64,000 nt of DNA from VRUE01 sp963737575 (GTDB lineage: Bacteria > Actinomycetota > Thermoleophilia > Solirubrobacterales > 70-9): NCBI GenBank assembly GCA_963737575.1, contig CAVTTJ010000007.1:1-64000 (forward strand), in the 5' to 3' direction. The notes below the pieces were generated by a model. It made no database searches and was not told the DNA's origin. It worked only from the letters and a program-made list of their open reading frames with translations. Positions 8,442-17,378 of the stretch are shown here, piece after piece. The position numbers and the translations under genes were made by a program. Numbering within the stretch: the first letter of the stretch is position 1; each line of letters begins with the position of its first letter.

Positions 8442-9458
8442 ATGGCGAGGATCCGTGGCGCGGGCACCATCGCACTGCTCGGCTTGACCTGCTCACTGCT
8501 CCTGCCGGTGAGCGCGGGCGCGACCTTGGTCTTCACCCGCAACCCGATTCATCCGGCCGTCTTCACCGCCGGAGACAACGGCAAGGGGATCCACCGGATC
8601 GGTCCCGGCAGCACGCCTCATATCAGCCCCGACGGGCACTCGATCGTCTACCTGCGCACCGGGAAGAGCCCGGAAATGGTCACGGTGCCCGCCGGCGGCG
8701 GCACGCTGCGGCCGCTGATGAACGGGTGGCGCGAACAGTTCTCTTTCGCCTTCTCGCCGAATTCGAAATTGGTCGCAGCCGAGCGCGGCCATGAACTCGG
8801 CAAGCGCAAACTGGTGGTAATCGACCTCGCCAGCGGCAGGCAGACGGTGGTCGCCCAGGGCTTCTTCAACGGGTTCAGCTTCTCACCGGATGGGCGCGAA
8901 CTGGTCTTCTCGAAGACGGGCCAGGCCTTCTCGGAGAACGGCGACGTCTTCCGCGTCGGCGTCGACGGAGGCAGTCCGGTGGCGCTGACGAAGGATCACC
9001 GCTCGATCTCGCCGCTCTGGAGCCCGGATGGCCAGATCGTCTTCGACAGGGCGCGCAACCTGAAGAGCCCGGTCGGCCCGAAGGCCCAGCTGTATCTGAT
9101 GAACCGGAACGGCGGCGCGGTGAGGCAGCTGACCCACACCAAGGTGCCGCCGCTGATCTTCGGGCTCTCGCCGGTCGCCTTCTCGGCGAACGGGCGTCGC
9201 CTGCTGGCCGAGTACGGCGGCCAGGACACGGGGTACGCGGTGACGGTCAACCCCCGCAACGGCGCCGAACGCAAGGTGATCCCAGGCGACCAGGAGATGG
9301 GCTTCGTCGGCACTGCGATCTCGAAGGACGGCAGGCAGGTGCTCGGCGTGACCAGCATCGAAGCCGGACCCGGGCAGAAGATCGCGGTCGTGCCCTACGG
9401 CGGCGGCCGCAAGAAGGTGATCGTCACCGACGCCTTCGAACCGGACTGGAGTCGCTGA
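8442..9458 (+). CDS. Secreted TolB-like beta-propeller (PD40 repeat) protein
   Basis: This 338-residue protein has an N-terminal signal peptide (IALLGLTCSLLLPVSAGA) and repeated propeller blades marked by ISPDGHSIVYL, FSPNSKLVAA, FSPDGRELVFS and WSPDGQIVFD, the WD40-like TolB/PD40 pattern. No enzyme domain is fused to it. A role in binding envelope partners is possible from the fold, but no specific function can be assigned. Confidence 0.8.
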   Translation: MARIRGAGTIALLGLTCSLLLPVSAGATLVFTRNPIHPAVFTAGDNGKGIHRIGPGSTPHISPDGHSIVYLRTGKSPEMVTVPAGGGTLRPLMNGWREQFSFAFSPNSKLVAAERGHELGKRKLVVIDLASGRQTVVAQGFFNGFSFSPDGRELVFSKTGQAFSENGDVFRVGVDGGSPVALTKDHRSISPLWSPDGQIVFDRARNLKSPVGPKAQLYLMNRNGGAVRQLTHTKVPPLIFGLSPVAFSANGRRLLAEYGGQDTGYAVTVNPRNGAERKVIPGDQEMGFVGTAISKDGRQVLGVTSIEAGPGQKIAVVPYGGGRKKVIVTDAFEPDWSR

Positions 9459-9507
9459 GGCGCCGGATCAATCTCAGCCTCTTGCTTTCGGAGGCCGGCG
9501 TCCGGCC

Positions 9508-10119
9508 GTGGCTATATGCGATATGACATCACTGATGCATCGGAGCAAATCAGAACCGGCTGCGATCAAGCTCTCGCCGACCTCCTATCTGGTTCTCGGG
9601 ATGGTCCGCCTCGGCGTCAGCTCGGGCTACGCGATCAAGAAGATCGCCGACCAGTCCACCCAGAACTTCTGGCCGATCTCCCTGGCGCTGATCTATCCCG
9701 AGTTGGCGCGCCTCGAGGAGGGAGGGTTGCTGAAGCGGCGCAGCGATCCCCAGGGCCGCCGAGCGCGGTCGGCCTACACGATCACCGAGCGGGGCGAGGT
9801 TGCGCTCACGGCCTGGCTGCGGGCGGAGAAGGTGGCGGCGGTGCAGATAAGGGACGAAGCGATGCTGAAGCTGTTCATGGCCGACGCGCTCACGCAGCCG
9901 TCCGACCAGCTCGAGCTGGTCAAACGCCTGCGCGAGCGCAACCGGGAGAAAAAGGATGCCCTGCGCGAGGAGATCGTCCCCCAGGCGGAGGCGTTCGAAT
10001 CCCAGGGGATCCGATACATCGCAGTCGCCGCGCGCCTGTCAGCCGATCTGCTCGCACATGCCGAGTCCCGGCTGGCTCGCCTCGAGAAGAAGCTCGAGAA
10101 CAAGCTGGTGGCCGAGTAG
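9508..10119 (+). CDS. PadR-family transcriptional regulator
   Basis: This protein of about 200 residues has an N-terminal winged helix (LVLGMVRLGVSSGYAIKKIAD, with WPISLALIYPELARLEEGGLL as the recognition region and wing SAYTITERG). A C-terminal helical dimerisation domain follows, with LRERNREKKDALREEI, as in PadR/Vir-type regulators. The start is uncertain: GTG 9508, ATG 9523 and ATG 9535 are in frame and none has a strong ribosome site. It converges on the secreted protein at 10123 with a 3-nt gap. Regulatory targets are not known. Confidence 0.85.
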   Translation: MAICDMTSLMHRSKSEPAAIKLSPTSYLVLGMVRLGVSSGYAIKKIADQSTQNFWPISLALIYPELARLEEGGLLKRRSDPQGRRARSAYTITERGEVALTAWLRAEKVAAVQIRDEAMLKLFMADALTQPSDQLELVKRLRERNREKKDALREEIVPQAEAFESQGIRYIAVAARLSADLLAHAESRLARLEKKLENKLVAE

Positions 10120-10122
10120 CGC

Positions 10123-10929
10123 CTATCTCGCCAGGGACCGGCAGGGATTGACGACATTGCCTTTCACGTTCGAGCCGCCGTCGAAGGTGACTTCGACCTG
10201 GGCGTCGAAGTGCCCGTTCGCGCATTCCGCGTTGAGGAACGAGTGCCTCCTGCCCTGATAGGTCCACCTGCGGTTGATCGTGAATGCCGCGCCGTTGAAG
10301 GAGCCAGCGCCACCGGCGATCGTCGGAATCGAGATCGAGATCCGGTAGCCGTACTTGCCGGTCGCCCTGCTCACCTTGCCGACCGCGATCAGCGCCGTCG
10401 GCACCGGCACATTGGCGTAGACGTAGTAGAGCTGCTCGTTGTAGCCCCCTCCTCCGTAGCCCCCGCCGCCGCTCGCGGGCCCGTTGAAGGCCAAGAGCGG
10501 CCCGGTGGCCTCGAAGGGGGCCGATTCGGCGAACTGAACCTGGGCCGAGGAGGTTCCCCTGCCGATCAGGGCATCGCCGCAGGCCTTCATCGCCAGCGCC
10601 GGGGTCGTCGCTTCGATCTGTCCCAGCCTGCAGGTCTTCAGCCCGGTCGTGTCGAGCCTGATGTGCTTGTCGACCAGCAGCTCGGTGCCGGCGGCGGCCG
10701 GAATGTGGCTGCCGTCCCTGGTCGCGAGCGAGGCGCTGCCGTGAAAGCCGGCCGGCATCAGGTGATCCTTCGGCAGGGCCCTGGGGCTGAAGTGGCCGCT
10801 GATCTTGATCTCCAGGTTGCCAGCTAGAACCGTTACTCCCGACGCTGCCGCCGCGCTGAGCGCGATGACCGCCGCGATCGCCGCGCACCCCGCCAATACC
10901 CCGACCAAACGCATCCGAGCTCGCTTCAT
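10123..10929 (-). CDS. Secreted hypothetical protein
   Basis: This 268-residue protein begins with a signal peptide (LVGVLAGCAAIAAVIALSAAA after MKRARMR). The mature part is beta-rich with a Gly-rich loop near residue 155 (GGGGYGGGGYNEQ) and Cys residues suited to disulfides. A GGAGAGATG context supports the start. It is convergent with padR. It resembles uncharacterised secreted proteins of soil actinobacteria; no function is proposed. Confidence 0.7.
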   Translation of the reverse strand: MKRARMRLVGVLAGCAAIAAVIALSAAAASGVTVLAGNLEIKISGHFSPRALPKDHLMPAGFHGSASLATRDGSHIPAAAGTELLVDKHIRLDTTGLKTCRLGQIEATTPALAMKACGDALIGRGTSSAQVQFAESAPFEATGPLLAFNGPASGGGGYGGGGYNEQLYYVYANVPVPTALIAVGKVSRATGKYGYRISISIPTIAGGAGSFNGAAFTINRRWTYQGRRHSFLNAECANGHFDAQVEVTFDGGSNVKGNVVNPCRSLAR

Positions 10930-11111
10930 CTCTCCTCCGCTCCCCGTTGAACTATCACCATTGATACATCGAAGCCGATAGCTCAGCGATGCACAATGAG
11001 TTCTGGAGGACCTGCTCTCGGAGGCCGATCGGCCGCTACCGACCTGCTCAGGTGAACACAGCGGTACCGGAAATTGCTCGCGCGGAGCGCGAAAAGGGGA
11101 GCGCCCGAGCG

Positions 11112-11402
11112 CTAGCTCGGCGTCTGCAGGTTGTGCACCGCGAACTCCTTCACATCGGGAGGACCTGGGAAGCCCTGGTCTCCGAGCCCCTGGAGGCGTG
11201 GCACGAGTCGCTCGCTTGCAAAGGCGTCGAATGCCTCGCGCGACTCCCAGAAATCGATCACGCCCCAGCCGCCGTCGATCGGGCCGGCAGAGTGAACGAT
11301 CATCCCCGCCGGCGGATCGCTGTCCACCTCCATCACCCGGTGGGCGGCGTCGTAGTTCTCCTGCGTGCCCCCTGCGAACTTCAGTCGGATGCCAACGGCC
11401 AT
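11112..11402 (-). CDS. Small ABM-like dimeric alpha/beta-barrel protein
   Basis: This 96-residue protein starts MAVGIRLKFAGGTQENYDAAHRVM, with GWGVIDFWESREAFDAFASERLVP later, the pattern of antibiotic-biosynthesis-monooxygenase-like ferredoxin folds. GAGAGGACTG lies upstream of ATG 11402. Such proteins may be cofactor-free oxygenases or binding proteins; no substrate can be inferred. Confidence 0.65.
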   Translation of the reverse strand: MAVGIRLKFAGGTQENYDAAHRVMEVDSDPPAGMIVHSAGPIDGGWGVIDFWESREAFDAFASERLVPRLQGLGDQGFPGPPDVKEFAVHNLQTPS

Positions 11403-11482
11403 TTCAGTCCTCTCTCGTTTCCGGCGACACTACTCCCGCACCCTAAAGCGGCATGTCAAGCCCCGGAAACCCGGCAAACGAA

Positions 11483-11578
11483 TGCGCCCGACGAGAATCG
11501 AACTCGCGACCTTCGGCTTGAAAGACCGACGCTCTTTGGTCCCCGTGAAGGGACCGTTGACCACTGAGCTACGGGCGC
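11483..11578 (-). tRNA. tRNA-Glu (anticodon TTC) with an enlarged D-loop
   Basis: On the minus strand the acceptor GCGCCCG pairs with CGGGCGC. The D-stem is GCTC/GAGC, the anticodon arm TCGGT-CTTTCAA-GCCGA (anticodon TTC), the T-arm GCGAG-TTCGATT-CTCGT and the discriminator A. The D-loop is 31 nt instead of about 8-9, because it holds an extra hairpin GGTCCC-TTCACG-GGGACC. Total length is 96 nt against the usual 72-76. Every other part is canonical, so the gene may be functional. Confidence 0.75.
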
Positions 11579-11619
11579 AGGGGCGTGAACTCTAGCGGCG
11601 CGGTGAGAGAATCGGAGGC

Positions 11620-12381
11620 ATGAGCATGGACCTCGGCATCGACGGGCGCGTGGCGCTGGTGATGGGCGCGAGCCGCGGGATCGGCCGCGGGATCGGGGCG
11701 GCATTGGCGCGCGAAGGCGCCCGGGTGGCAATCGCCAGCCGCTCGCAGGAGAAGATCGAGGAAGCGGCGTCGGAGATCGAGGGCGACGTCACCGCATTCG
11801 TCACCGACGCCCACGACCTCGAGCGACTCGCCCGCCTCCCCGGCGACGTCGAGGGCGACCTCGGCGCGGTCGAGATCCTCGTGACCAACACCGGCGGGCC
11901 GCCGTTCGGAGGCGCCCTCGAACAGGCCATCGAGGAGTGGGAAGAGGCCTACCGCTCCCTCGTCCTCGCTCCGGTCACACTCGCCGCGGCCGTCGTCCCG
12001 GGGATGCGCGAGCGCGGCTGGGGCCGGATCGTCAACGTCGGCTCGACCTCGACCCGCGAGCCGATCCCAGGCCTCAACCTGTCCAACTCCCACCGGATGG
12101 CCGCGGTCGGCTTCCTGAAGACCCTCTCGCGGGAGGTCGCGGGCGACGGGATAACCGTCAACACTGTGGCGACCGGGCGCTTCGCGACCGAGCGGCTCGC
12201 CGACGCGAACGGCTCGCTCGAGGCCGCCGAGGAGCTCGCCCGGATCGAGGTGCCGGTGGGCCGGCTGGGGACTCCCGAGGAGTACGGCGACCTCGTCGCC
12301 TTCCTCTGCTCCGCGCGCGCCGCCTACATAACCGGGGCGACGATCCCGATCGACGGCGGGCTGATCCGCTCGCCCTCCTAG
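11620..12381 (+). CDS. SDR family protein, BKR_3-like, lacking the catalytic Tyr and Lys
   Basis: This 253-residue SDR has a good cofactor loop (MGASRGIGRG, residues about 15-24), an NTGG motif where NAGG is usual, and the C-terminal TGATIPIDGG. At the active site, GLNLSNSHRMAAVGFLKTL replaces the YxxxK region: Ser for Tyr and Arg for Lys. A subgroup of 3-oxoacyl-ACP-reductase-like SDRs shares this LSN...R pattern, so it may use another mechanism or not be a reductase. ATG 11620 and ATG 11626 are both possible starts. Confidence 0.85.
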   Translation: MSMDLGIDGRVALVMGASRGIGRGIGAALAREGARVAIASRSQEKIEEAASEIEGDVTAFVTDAHDLERLARLPGDVEGDLGAVEILVTNTGGPPFGGALEQAIEEWEEAYRSLVLAPVTLAAAVVPGMRERGWGRIVNVGSTSTREPIPGLNLSNSHRMAAVGFLKTLSREVAGDGITVNTVATGRFATERLADANGSLEAAEELARIEVPVGRLGTPEEYGDLVAFLCSARAAYITGATIPIDGGLIRSPS

Positions 12382-12392
12382 GAGCGCGGCGA

Positions 12393-13292
12393 ATGGCCCA
12401 CGCGCACGACGGCCACACTCACGGTGTCTCCGCCGACGCCGACCGCGGCAGGCTCTGGATCGCGCTGGTGCTGATCCTCGGCCTGATGGCCGGGGAGGTG
12501 GTCGCCGGGATCCTCGCGGACTCGCTGGCGCTCCTCTCCGACGCCGCGCACATGCTCACCGACGCGGCGGCGATCGGCCTCTCGCTCCTCGCCATCCGCC
12601 TCAGCCGGCGCCCACCGGGAGGGGCGATGACGTTCGGCCTCAAACGGGTCGAGATCCTCTCCGCCCAGGGCAACGGGGTGACGCTTCTGGTGCTCGCGGC
12701 GGTGATCGCGATCGAGGCGGTGCGGCGGCTGATCGACCCGCCCTCGGTCGAGGGCGGGCTGGTCCTCTTCGTCGCCCTCGCCGGCATCGCCGTCAACCTC
12801 ACGGCGACCGCGGTGCTCGCCGGCGCCAATCGCGAGAAGCTCAACGTCGAGGGCAGCTACCAGCACATCCTCACCGACCTCTACGCGTTCATCGGGACCG
12901 CGATCGCCGCGATCCTGATCATCACGACGGGGTTCGAGCGGGCCGACCCGATCGTCTCTCTGCTGGTCGCCTTCCTGATGCTGCGCTCGGCCTTCGGCCT
13001 CCTGCGCGATTCCGGCCGCGTCTTCCTCGAGGCCGCGCCGAAGGGAGTCGACCCGGAGCGGATCGGGCGGCGGATGTGCGAGCAGCCGGGGGTGGTCGAG
13101 GTCCACGACCTCCATGTCTGGGAGGTCACCTCCGAGTTCCCGGCCCTCGCCGCGCACGTAATCGTCCAGCGCGACGCCGATTGCCACCTGGCCAGGCTCG
13201 AGCTGGCCGACCTGCTCGAGGGGGAGTTCGGAATCCACCACACGACGCTCCAGGTCGAGCACGAGCCGGAGCGGCTGCTGCAGATCGAGTAG
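12393..13292 (+). CDS. Cation diffusion facilitator (CDF/CzcD-like) metal exporter
   Basis: This 299-residue protein with six predicted membrane segments antiports divalent metals such as zinc, cobalt or cadmium across the inner membrane. The metal site is visible: SDAAHMLTD in helix 2 and YQHILTD in helix 5 (HxxxD pairs). An N-terminal His-rich tail (AHAHDGHTHG) and a C-terminal cytoplasmic domain with VHDLHVW complete the CzcD-type layout. It starts 11 nt after the SDR stop, with GGAGCG upstream. The metal preference is not determined. Confidence 0.92.
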   Translation: MAHAHDGHTHGVSADADRGRLWIALVLILGLMAGEVVAGILADSLALLSDAAHMLTDAAAIGLSLLAIRLSRRPPGGAMTFGLKRVEILSAQGNGVTLLVLAAVIAIEAVRRLIDPPSVEGGLVLFVALAGIAVNLTATAVLAGANREKLNVEGSYQHILTDLYAFIGTAIAAILIITTGFERADPIVSLLVAFLMLRSAFGLLRDSGRVFLEAAPKGVDPERIGRRMCEQPGVVEVHDLHVWEVTSEFPALAAHVIVQRDADCHLARLELADLLEGEFGIHHTTLQVEHEPERLLQIE

Positions 13293-13296
13293 GCGC

Positions 13297-14778
13297 TCAG
13301 CCCTCGGCCGGGCGCTCTCGCATCGACGGGAAGAGGATCACATCGCGCAGCGTCTTCGAGCCGCTCATGATCATCAGCAGCCGGTCGACGCCGAGCCCGC
13401 ATCCGCTCGCGGTCAGCATCCCGTATTCGAGCGCGCGCACGAACTCCTCGTCGTGCTCGTGCGGGTTCTCCTCCGCCCCCGACTCCTGCCGCCGGCGCTG
13501 TTCGACGAACCGCCGTCTCTGTTCGACAGGGTCGTTGATGTCGGTGCCGCCGCCGAGGATCTCCATCCCGGCGACGATCCCGTCGAATGCCTCCCCGAGC
13601 AGGGTCGGGTGCTCCGCGACCGGCTTGACCAGCGGCCAGATGTCGAGCGGCAGGTCCTCGATCCAGGTCGGCTGGACCAGCTTCGGCTCGACCAGCTTCC
13701 CCTGCAGGGCGTCGACGAGACCGGCCCAGTCGTCGTCGGGGGAGGCGTCCTCGCCGGCCAGCTCGGCGAGCTCCTCACGGCTCGCCTCGACGATGTCGAC
13801 CCCGGTCTCCTCGAGCAGGGCGTCGCGCAGCTTGACCCGCTTCCATGGCGTCGCGAAGTCGATCGCCTCGCCGTCGCGCTCGACCTTCGTCGTGCCCAGC
13901 ACCCGCTCGACGACGTCGGCGACGAGCTCTTCGCCGACCTTCATCACGCCCCGGTAGTCGGCGCCGCTGACGAACCACTCGAGCATCGTGAACTCGGGGT
14001 TGTGCTGGGGCGACATCCCCTCGTTGCGGAAGAACTTGCCGAGCTCGTAGACATCCTCGAAGCCGCCAACGATCGCCCGCTTCAGGTAGAGCTCGGTCGC
14101 GATCCGCAGGTAGAGGTGGCGGTCGAGCGCGTGGTGGTGGGTTTTGAACGGCCGCGCCGCGGCGCCGCCGGTCATCCGCTGCAGGATCGGCGTTTCCAGT
14201 TCGACGAAGCCGCGCTCGTTCATGTGCTCGCGGATCGCCGCCAGGACCCTGGCGCGCAACAGGAACACCTCGCGCGAGGCCTCGTTCGCCATCAGGTCGA
14301 GCTCGCGCTGGCGGTAGCGGACGTCGGGGTCGGAGATGCCGTGGAAGAGGTCGGGCGGGTCGCGCAAGGCCTTCGCGAGCAGGACGCACTCCCGGACCTC
14401 GATCGCCAGCTGTCCCCGTTTGGTGACATAGAGGTCGCCTTCGACGCCGACGATGTCGCCGATGTCGAGGTCCTCGATCCGGTCGTAGGCCTCCTGGCCG
14501 AGGGCGTCGACCCGGGCGTAGGCCTGGATCGTCCCGGTCAGGTCGCGGACGTCGAAGAAGGTCGTCTTGCCGTGGCCGCGCTGGCCGGTCACGCGGCCGG
14601 CGATCCGGTAGGAGAACTCGCCGTGCTCCCCCTCGCCCAGCGCCTCCGGGTCATGTGCCTCGAGGATCGAGGCGATCCGGACGCGATCTTCGAAGGAGCG
14701 CGGGAACGGGTCGACCCCCTCGCCGCGCAGGCGCTCGGCCTTCGCCGCGCGCTCGGCCTCCGGGGAGCCCTCGCTCAA
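13297..14778 (-). CDS. lysS: Lysyl-tRNA synthetase, class II
   Basis: This 493-residue enzyme charges tRNA-Lys. It has an N-terminal OB-fold anticodon-binding domain (GRVTGQRGHGKTTFFDVRD), class II motif 2 near residue 248 (KFFRNEGMSPQHNPEF) and motif 3 near residue 458 (GCGLGVDRLLMIM). It starts at a TTG whose TGA overlap with prmC (TTGA) implies translational coupling. A tRNA-Lys gene is also in the window, at 61571. It converges with the CDF gene. Confidence 0.96.
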   Translation of the reverse strand: MSEGSPEAERAAKAERLRGEGVDPFPRSFEDRVRIASILEAHDPEALGEGEHGEFSYRIAGRVTGQRGHGKTTFFDVRDLTGTIQAYARVDALGQEAYDRIEDLDIGDIVGVEGDLYVTKRGQLAIEVRECVLLAKALRDPPDLFHGISDPDVRYRQRELDLMANEASREVFLLRARVLAAIREHMNERGFVELETPILQRMTGGAAARPFKTHHHALDRHLYLRIATELYLKRAIVGGFEDVYELGKFFRNEGMSPQHNPEFTMLEWFVSGADYRGVMKVGEELVADVVERVLGTTKVERDGEAIDFATPWKRVKLRDALLEETGVDIVEASREELAELAGEDASPDDDWAGLVDALQGKLVEPKLVQPTWIEDLPLDIWPLVKPVAEHPTLLGEAFDGIVAGMEILGGGTDINDPVEQRRRFVEQRRRQESGAEENPHEHDEEFVRALEYGMLTASGCGLGVDRLLMIMSGSKTLRDVILFPSMRERPAEG

Positions 14779-15623
14779 GGTACTACGCCGACCGTCACCC
14801 GCTCGCCGCCCATGTAGTCGGTCATGGTCGTCGCTTCGCGCAGCATCTCGCGCAACGCCGGGCCGTGGTGCGTGTCGTGCTCGAAGGCGACCTGCCAGCC
14901 GGACGGGATCTCGGCGAGGACGCCGCGGATCACACCGAGGCCGTCCTCGCCGCAGTCACCGGTGACCGCGATCCGCGGCTCGCGCCGGATCTCCGGCGAT
15001 CGCTCGAAGATCGTCGAGTCGGTGACGTAGGGAAGGTTGGCGAGGACCATGTCGACGTCCTCGTCGACGAGAGCGTCGGGAAGTCCCTCCTCGACCGTCA
15101 CCTCGAGATCGAGCCCGAGCCGGGCGGCGTTCTCGCGCGCGACCTCGGCCGCCTCGGCCGAGAGGTCCGACGCCGTCACCTTGAGGTCGGGCCGCTCGTT
15201 GAGCAAGGCGAGAGCGACGGCCCCCGAGCCGGTCCCGATCTCGTGGACGCGTGCGCCCTCGGGAAGCTCGTTGGCGGCCTCGACCAGAAGGCCCGTCTCC
15301 CGCCGCGGGATCAGCACCCGCGAGTCGACCGCGACCTCGATCCCACGGAACCCCTCGCGGCCGAGGATGTAGGCGAGCGGCTCGTGATCGGCGCGGCGGG
15401 CGGCGCCGGCCTCGATCGCCTCCGCGACCTCAGGGGTCACCTCACCGGAGCCGTCCCGGGAGATTGCCGCGACGTCGATCCCGAGGGCATCGGCGACCAG
15501 GGCCTCGGCGTCGGAGCGCGACTCCTCGCAGCCCGCCGCGGCGATTTTCTCGGCAGCGGCCTCGACCACGGCCTCAACGGTCGCCACGGACGGCCCCTGC
15601 CTGCCTGTCTCCACTGGTCCCAC
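14775..15623 (-). CDS. prmC: Peptide chain release factor N5-glutamine methyltransferase
   Basis: This 282-residue AdoMet-dependent methyltransferase modifies the GGQ glutamine of release factors. The SAM-binding loop EIGTGSGAVALAL is near residue 129. The substrate-glutamine motif reads NLPYV rather than the usual NPPY. GTG 15623 is chosen because GAGGAGGAG lies 7 nt upstream. The gene overlaps lysS by 4 nt. In many bacteria prmC follows prfA, which is not seen here. Confidence 0.9.
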   Translation of the reverse strand: MGPVETGRQGPSVATVEAVVEAAAEKIAAAGCEESRSDAEALVADALGIDVAAISRDGSGEVTPEVAEAIEAGAARRADHEPLAYILGREGFRGIEVAVDSRVLIPRRETGLLVEAANELPEGARVHEIGTGSGAVALALLNERPDLKVTASDLSAEAAEVARENAARLGLDLEVTVEEGLPDALVDEDVDMVLANLPYVTDSTIFERSPEIRREPRIAVTGDCGEDGLGVIRGVLAEIPSGWQVAFEHDTHHGPALREMLREATTMTDYMGGERVTVGVVP

Positions 15624-15677
15624 GCCTGTGCTCCTCCTCGGTTTGGTTCGTCTCGATCAAGTTCAAAGGCACTGCGC

Positions 15678-16469
15678 TCAGGCGGCCGGCCGTGGCTGCG
15701 AAGTGGCCGTCGCGCCAACGCGGGAGAGGGTGCCATAACGGCGCCTCACCGCGAAAATCCAGATCACTCCGACGAACATGATGGCAAGACTCTCCAGCTG
15801 CGGCCCGGTCAGGCCCAGCGCCACGGTGTCGTTGCGGCGCAGGAACTCGACCAGAAAGCGCTCCGCCCCCGCGTAGAGGAGGTAGATCGCAAACAGCACG
15901 CCGGCCCGGTAGCGGTCGCGCAGCTGCCACAGGAACCAGGCGCCGAGGCCCATCGCCAGGGTCTCGTATATCGGGGTCGGGTGGACGGTCTGTTCGGTCG
16001 GGACCGTCCCGTTCGGATACGACATCGCCCAGGGGCCGTTCCAGGCCTTGCCGTAGTCCCCGTCACCCGAGAGCTGGCAGCCACAGCGGCCGATCGCGTA
16101 GCCGAGGGCCAGCGCCGGCGCCGCGAGATCAAGCACGGCGAGGCCGAGGAAGTCGCGGTACCAGGCCCACAGCAGGACCCCCAGAGCGCCTCCGATCAGC
16201 CCTCCGTACCAGACCAGCCCCGAGCCGGAGAAGAGGTTGCCGAGCAGGTCGTTCTTGACGCTGTCGTAGTTCTGGACGATGAAGTAGACGCGCGAGCCGA
16301 CGATTCCGCCGAGCAACGCCGCGAACCCCATCTCATACGCCCAATCGGGCGGCTTGCCGACCTCCCCCAGCCGCTTCGCGATCAGCGCCCCCGCGGCGAG
16401 GAAGGCGAGCGCGAACATCAGGCCGAAGGTCTGGAGGGTGATCGGGCCGATGTCGATCTCGGGATACAT
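15678..16469 (-). CDS. lgt: Prolipoprotein diacylglyceryl transferase
   Basis: This polytopic membrane enzyme of 263 residues transfers diacylglyceryl from phosphatidylglycerol to lipobox cysteines. The signature is present: GLVWYGGLIGG near residue 85, GYAIGRCGCQLSGDGDYG near residue 123, then the conserved HPTPIYE near residue 165. It starts 6 nt after argF ends and ends 54 nt before prmC, all leftward, so argF-lgt-prmC-lysS probably form one transcript. Confidence 0.95.
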   Translation of the reverse strand: MYPEIDIGPITLQTFGLMFALAFLAAGALIAKRLGEVGKPPDWAYEMGFAALLGGIVGSRVYFIVQNYDSVKNDLLGNLFSGSGLVWYGGLIGGALGVLLWAWYRDFLGLAVLDLAAPALALGYAIGRCGCQLSGDGDYGKAWNGPWAMSYPNGTVPTEQTVHPTPIYETLAMGLGAWFLWQLRDRYRAGVLFAIYLLYAGAERFLVEFLRRNDTVALGLTGPQLESLAIMFVGVIWIFAVRRRYGTLSRVGATATSQPRPAA

Positions 16470-16475
16470 CAGCGG

Positions 16476-17360
16476 CTATCCGGTGAGAAGCGCCTCGAGC
16501 AGCGCCTTCTGGGCGTGGAGGCGGTTCTCGGCCTGGTCCCAGACCGCGGACCGATCCCCGTAGAGGACGTCGGCGGTGATCTCCTCCCCCGGGTGCGCGG
16601 GGAGGCAGTGGAGGACGATCGCGGTCTCCTTCGCCGCTCCGAGCAGGTCCCCGTCGACCTGGAACGGCGCCAGGTCGGCGCGGCGGCGCGCCTCCTCCTC
16701 CTCCTCTCCCATGCTGATCCAGACGTCGGTGTAGAGCGCGTCGGCGCCGTCGGCCGCGGCGCGGGGATCGTCGGTCAGCTTCACCCCGTGGCCCGCCTCG
16801 AGCTGGTAGCCGGGCGGGGCGGCGACGACCACCTCGACCCCACTCAGCTCGCCGGCGATCGCCAGCGACCGGGCGACGTTGTTGCCGTCGCCGACGTAGG
16901 CGAGGCGCAGGCCCGCCAGGTCGCCGAATCGCTCGCGCAGGGTGAGCATGTCGGCGAGCGCCTGACAGGGATGGTGAAGCGGCGTCAGCGCGTTGACGAC
17001 CGGGACCTCGGCCGCGGCCGCCAGCTCGGCGACCGCCTCATGCGATCCCGAGCGGATCACGATCGCATCGACGAAGCGGGAGAGCACCCGCGCCGTGTCG
17101 GCGACCGACTCCCCGCGGGAGAGCTGCAGCTCGTCGCTGCGGAGGACGATCGGTGTCGCTCCGAGCTCGGCGACGCCGACCTCGAAGGAGATCCGCGTCC
17201 GGGTCGAGGGCCGTTCGAAGACCAGCGCAATGCTGCGACCGCGCAGCTCGCCGGCGCCGGCGCCGGCGCGTCGCCCGGCCTTCAGCTCGGCGGCCCTCTC
17301 GAGCAGCTTGCCGAGCTCGAACGCGCCGAGCTCCTCGCCGGTCAGGAAATCACGCTTCAA
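16476..17360 (-). CDS. argF: Ornithine carbamoyltransferase
   Basis: It makes citrulline from ornithine and carbamoyl phosphate in arginine biosynthesis. The carbamoyl-phosphate loop FERPSTRTRISFE, HPCQALADMLTL and the ornithine site HCLPAHPGEEI are all present. TTG 17360 fits the conserved N-terminus (LKRDFLTGEEL) and gives 294 residues; GTG 17414 is an upstream alternative that would overlap the divergent EEP gene. No other arg genes are near. Confidence 0.93.
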   Translation of the reverse strand: MKRDFLTGEELGAFELGKLLERAAELKAGRRAGAGAGELRGRSIALVFERPSTRTRISFEVGVAELGATPIVLRSDELQLSRGESVADTARVLSRFVDAIVIRSGSHEAVAELAAAAEVPVVNALTPLHHPCQALADMLTLRERFGDLAGLRLAYVGDGNNVARSLAIAGELSGVEVVVAAPPGYQLEAGHGVKLTDDPRAAADGADALYTDVWISMGEEEEEARRRADLAPFQVDGDLLGAAKETAIVLHCLPAHPGEEITADVLYGDRSAVWDQAENRLHAQKALLEALLTG

Positions 17361-17378
17361 GAGGCTGATACTAAGCGG

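Noticed and set aside
11483..11578. Two overlapping tRNAs, or a selenocysteine-type tRNA, from the extra hairpin
   Set aside because: The extra hairpin has no matching acceptor, D- or T-arm of its own and its loop does not give a standard 7-nt anticodon loop. One tRNA with an enlarged D-loop is simpler.
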